Shown here: one piece after another, positions 62,495 through 64,000 of the stretch | Layout of the letters: each line of letters opens with the position of its first letter | Numbering within the stretch: the stretch's first letter is position 1 | NCBI RefSeq assembly: GCF_013408535.1 | Contig: NZ_JACBZA010000001.1 | Location: forward strand, 2,626,850-2,690,849 | Direction: 5' to 3' | DNA: 64,000 bases | Source of the DNA: Actinopolymorpha cephalotaxi | Lineage (GTDB): Bacteria; Actinomycetota; Actinomycetes; Propionibacteriales; Actinopolymorphaceae | Made by a program: the position numbers and the translations under genes | The notes under the pieces: generated by a model | What the model saw: only the letters and a program-made list of their open reading frames with translations | Databases searched by the model: none | What the model was told of the DNA's origin: nothing

Positions 62495-64000
62495 CTAGCG
62501 GCCGGAGTCGTCCCGCGCGGCCAGCCGGGCCAGCATCGCGTTGTAGTCGGACAGCCGCCCGTCACCGGCGTCGGCGCGCCGGTCCGTCCGCTTCGCCTCC
62601 CGCGCGTCGGCCCGCACCCACTGCGCGAACACCACGCCGAGAACGATGATCACCGGAAGCTCCGCGGCGGCCCAGGCGATTCCGCCGCCGACGTTCTGGT
62701 CGGCCAGCGGGTCCAGCCAGGGCAGCCGCAGGCCGGCGAACCACTGCGCGCCGAGCACCGTCGTGGTGGTCATCACGATCACGCCGAAGAACGCGTGGAA
62801 CGGCATGGACGCGAACAGCAACAGCATCCGGCCGACCGGAGGCAGCCGCCGCGGCATCGGATCCAGCCCGATGATCGGCCAGAAGTACAGCGACCCGACC
62901 GCCAGGAAGTGGAACGTCATCAGCAGGTGGCCGGTGTGGCTGCTCATCGCCGAGGCGAACAGCCGGGTGAAGTAGAAGGCGTACAGGCTCAGGACGTACA
63001 ACGCCAGCGCCACCAGGGGATGGGTGAACACCCGGACCACCCGGCTGTGCAAAACGGTGAGGATCCACTCGCGCATGCCCCGCTCCCGGCCGCCGTCCTC
63101 GGCCCGGCGGCCGGCCGGGAGCGCGCGCAGCGCCAGCGTCACCGGAGCGCCCATGGCCAGCAGGATCGGCGACAGCATGGTGAGCGTCATGTGCTGCGCC
63201 ATGTGCACGCTGAACATCGCCGGGGCGTACGTCGCGATGCCCGAGCACAGCACGAAGACGGTCACCGCCACCCCGAGCAGCCAGCTGATCGTTCGCCCGA
63301 CAGGCCAGCGCAGGTCGCGGGTCCGCAGCCGCCACACCCCGCGCAGGTAGAGGACGACGCCGGTGGCCGCCGCCACCAGCACCAGCGCGTCCGTCCGCCA
63401 CAGGGTGAGCACGTTCGACCAGGAGAACGGCGGGACCGCCCACCCGATCAGAGCCTGCGCGGTCGACTGGCGCTCCACCTCCTCCGGCACCGGCGTCGGC
63501 GTCCGCGACAACGCCACGGCCAGCCCGATCGTGGCGGCCATCACCGCCGCCTCGACCGCCGCGAACCGGCGGAACGCCCCCGGCGCCTTCTTGTCCAGGG
63601 CCGGCAGCGTCCGGCGGCGGTGCCACCAGCCGAACCAGCCGAGGGCGACCAGCGCGGCGAGCTTGCCGAGCACCAGCCAGCCGTACGACGAGGTGACCAG
63701 CGGCGCGATCCCGCCGAGGCGTACCCACGCGTTGAGCAGCCCGGAGAAGCCCGCGGCGGCGAAGCACCACAGGGCCAGCGAGCTGTACCGGCCGGCCGCG
63801 CTGCCCAGTGCGGGAGTGGTCGCCCACCATCCGTACACGGCGAGGCCCACCAGGCCGCCGACCCACAGCGTCACCGCGACGATGTGCACCAGCAGGCTGG
63901 AGGTGGCGATGTCGTGGTCGGCGGCGCCGGCCGAGTGACCGGTCAGGGCCGGCGGAAGGGTGGCGGTCACCGCGAGGACGAGCAGCAGGGCGACGCCGTT
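62495..64000 (-). CDS. CopD plus CtaG (caa3-type oxidase assembly) fusion, 5' end outside the window
   Basis: 502 codons are visible and the frame stays open to base 64000, so the start is beyond the right edge. The first visible part is a CopD-like copper-resistance domain (HIVAVTLWVGGLVGLAVYG, then AAAGFSGLLNAWVRLGG), and residues from about 215 form the CtaG domain (FSVHMAQHMTLTMLSPILLAMGAP and FLAVGSLYFWPIIGLDPMP with conserved histidines and tryptophan). About 12 membrane segments in the visible part. It probably takes part in copper delivery to cytochrome oxidase or copper uptake. The tail is hydrophilic (DGRLSDYNAMLARLAARDDSGR). Confidence 0.87.
   Translation of the reverse strand, partial: NGVALLLVLAVTATLPPALTGHSAGAADHDIATSSLLVHIVAVTLWVGGLVGLAVYGWWATTPALGSAAGRYSSLALWCFAAAGFSGLLNAWVRLGGIAPLVTSSYGWLVLGKLAALVALGWFGWWHRRRTLPALDKKAPGAFRRFAAVEAAVMAATIGLAVALSRTPTPVPEEVERQSTAQALIGWAVPPFSWSNVLTLWRTDALVLVAAATGVVLYLRGVWRLRTRDLRWPVGRTISWLLGVAVTVFVLCSGIATYAPAMFSVHMAQHMTLTMLSPILLAMGAPVTLALRALPAGRRAEDGGRERGMREWILTVLHSRVVRVFTHPLVALALYVLSLYAFYFTRLFASAMSSHTGHLLMTFHFLAVGSLYFWPIIGLDPMPRRLPPVGRMLLLFASMPFHAFFGVIVMTTTTVLGAQWFAGLRLPWLDPLADQNVGGGIAWAAAELPVIIVLGVVFAQWVRADAREAKRTDRRADAGDGRLSDYNAMLARLAARDDSGR

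Overview
The window is high-GC, densely coded DNA with GTG starts, stop/start overlaps of the ATGA and GTGA type, and many genes that have no Shine-Dalgarno but a TANNNT hexamer 6-7 bases before the start codon. Together with marker genes (HemQ, DUF3000, two-domain LysX, WXG100-like proteins, LigC/LigD polymerase, MarR/TetR/WYL/ROK regulators) this points to an actinomycete (Actinomycetota); I cannot place it to genus. The order aconitase - dxs - fadB/fadA - rnd/DUF3000 - hemE - hemY/hemQ recalls, from memory, the chromosomal core of Streptomyces and relatives. I see no prophage, insertion sequence, transposase or CRISPR array.

Layout. 1-810: end of a CapA-type gene, then tRNA-Gly, tRNA-Cys, tRNA-Val and a terminator. 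0.9-9.7 kb: a small secreted protein, a CPA1 antiporter coupled to an ArsB/NhaD-type permease, YihY/BrkB facing AidB from overlapping promoters, and a TetR-Uma2 fusion facing a DUF2306 protein. 9.7-11.4 kb: TetR - DUF4865 - tautomerase cassette. 11.5-16.4 kb: assimilatory sulfate reduction operon (leader peptide, sulfite reductase, 48-aa zinc ribbon, CysH, CysG-like, sirohydrochlorin chelatase), which makes sulfide and the siroheme its reductase needs. 16.7-21.4 kb: glgX and an MFS exporter with its MarR regulator.

21.5-27.5 kb: PPK2, a RibD-C reductase, ATP-dependent ligase LigC, a stress-like protein, an ECF42-like sigma factor and a stand-alone LigD polymerase. 27.5-33 kb: two related proline-rich single-pass proteins plus a 51-aa membrane protein, then two WXG100/ESX-like secreted proteins, one with calcium-binding repeats. 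33-37.8 kb: secreted nuclease, WYL regulator, MsrB, small protein. 37.9-42.3 kb: hemQ, hemY, hemE (coproporphyrin-dependent haem synthesis) with a DUF4349 lipoprotein between them. 42.6-48.8 kb: DUF3000, RNase D, AlkD, fadA-fadB.

48.8-49.5 kb: the largest non-coding stretch, with a 32-base hairpin and four copies of the palindrome centred on TTCTTCCGCGGAAGAA; I can assign it no known function. 49.5-64 kb: amino-acid permease, dxs, ROK regulator, HIT hydrolase, lysX (membrane lipid lysinylation plus lysyl-tRNA synthetase) behind a 15-codon mini-ORF, a small membrane protein, acnA under a palindromic site, and a truncated CopD/CtaG-type copper protein.

Most worth checking: the palindrome array, the TetR-Uma2 fusion, the two promoters sharing a 7-bp core between yihY and aidB, the inverted repeat around the HIT promoter, the sulfite-reductase leader peptide, and the ESX-like pair with calcium repeats.
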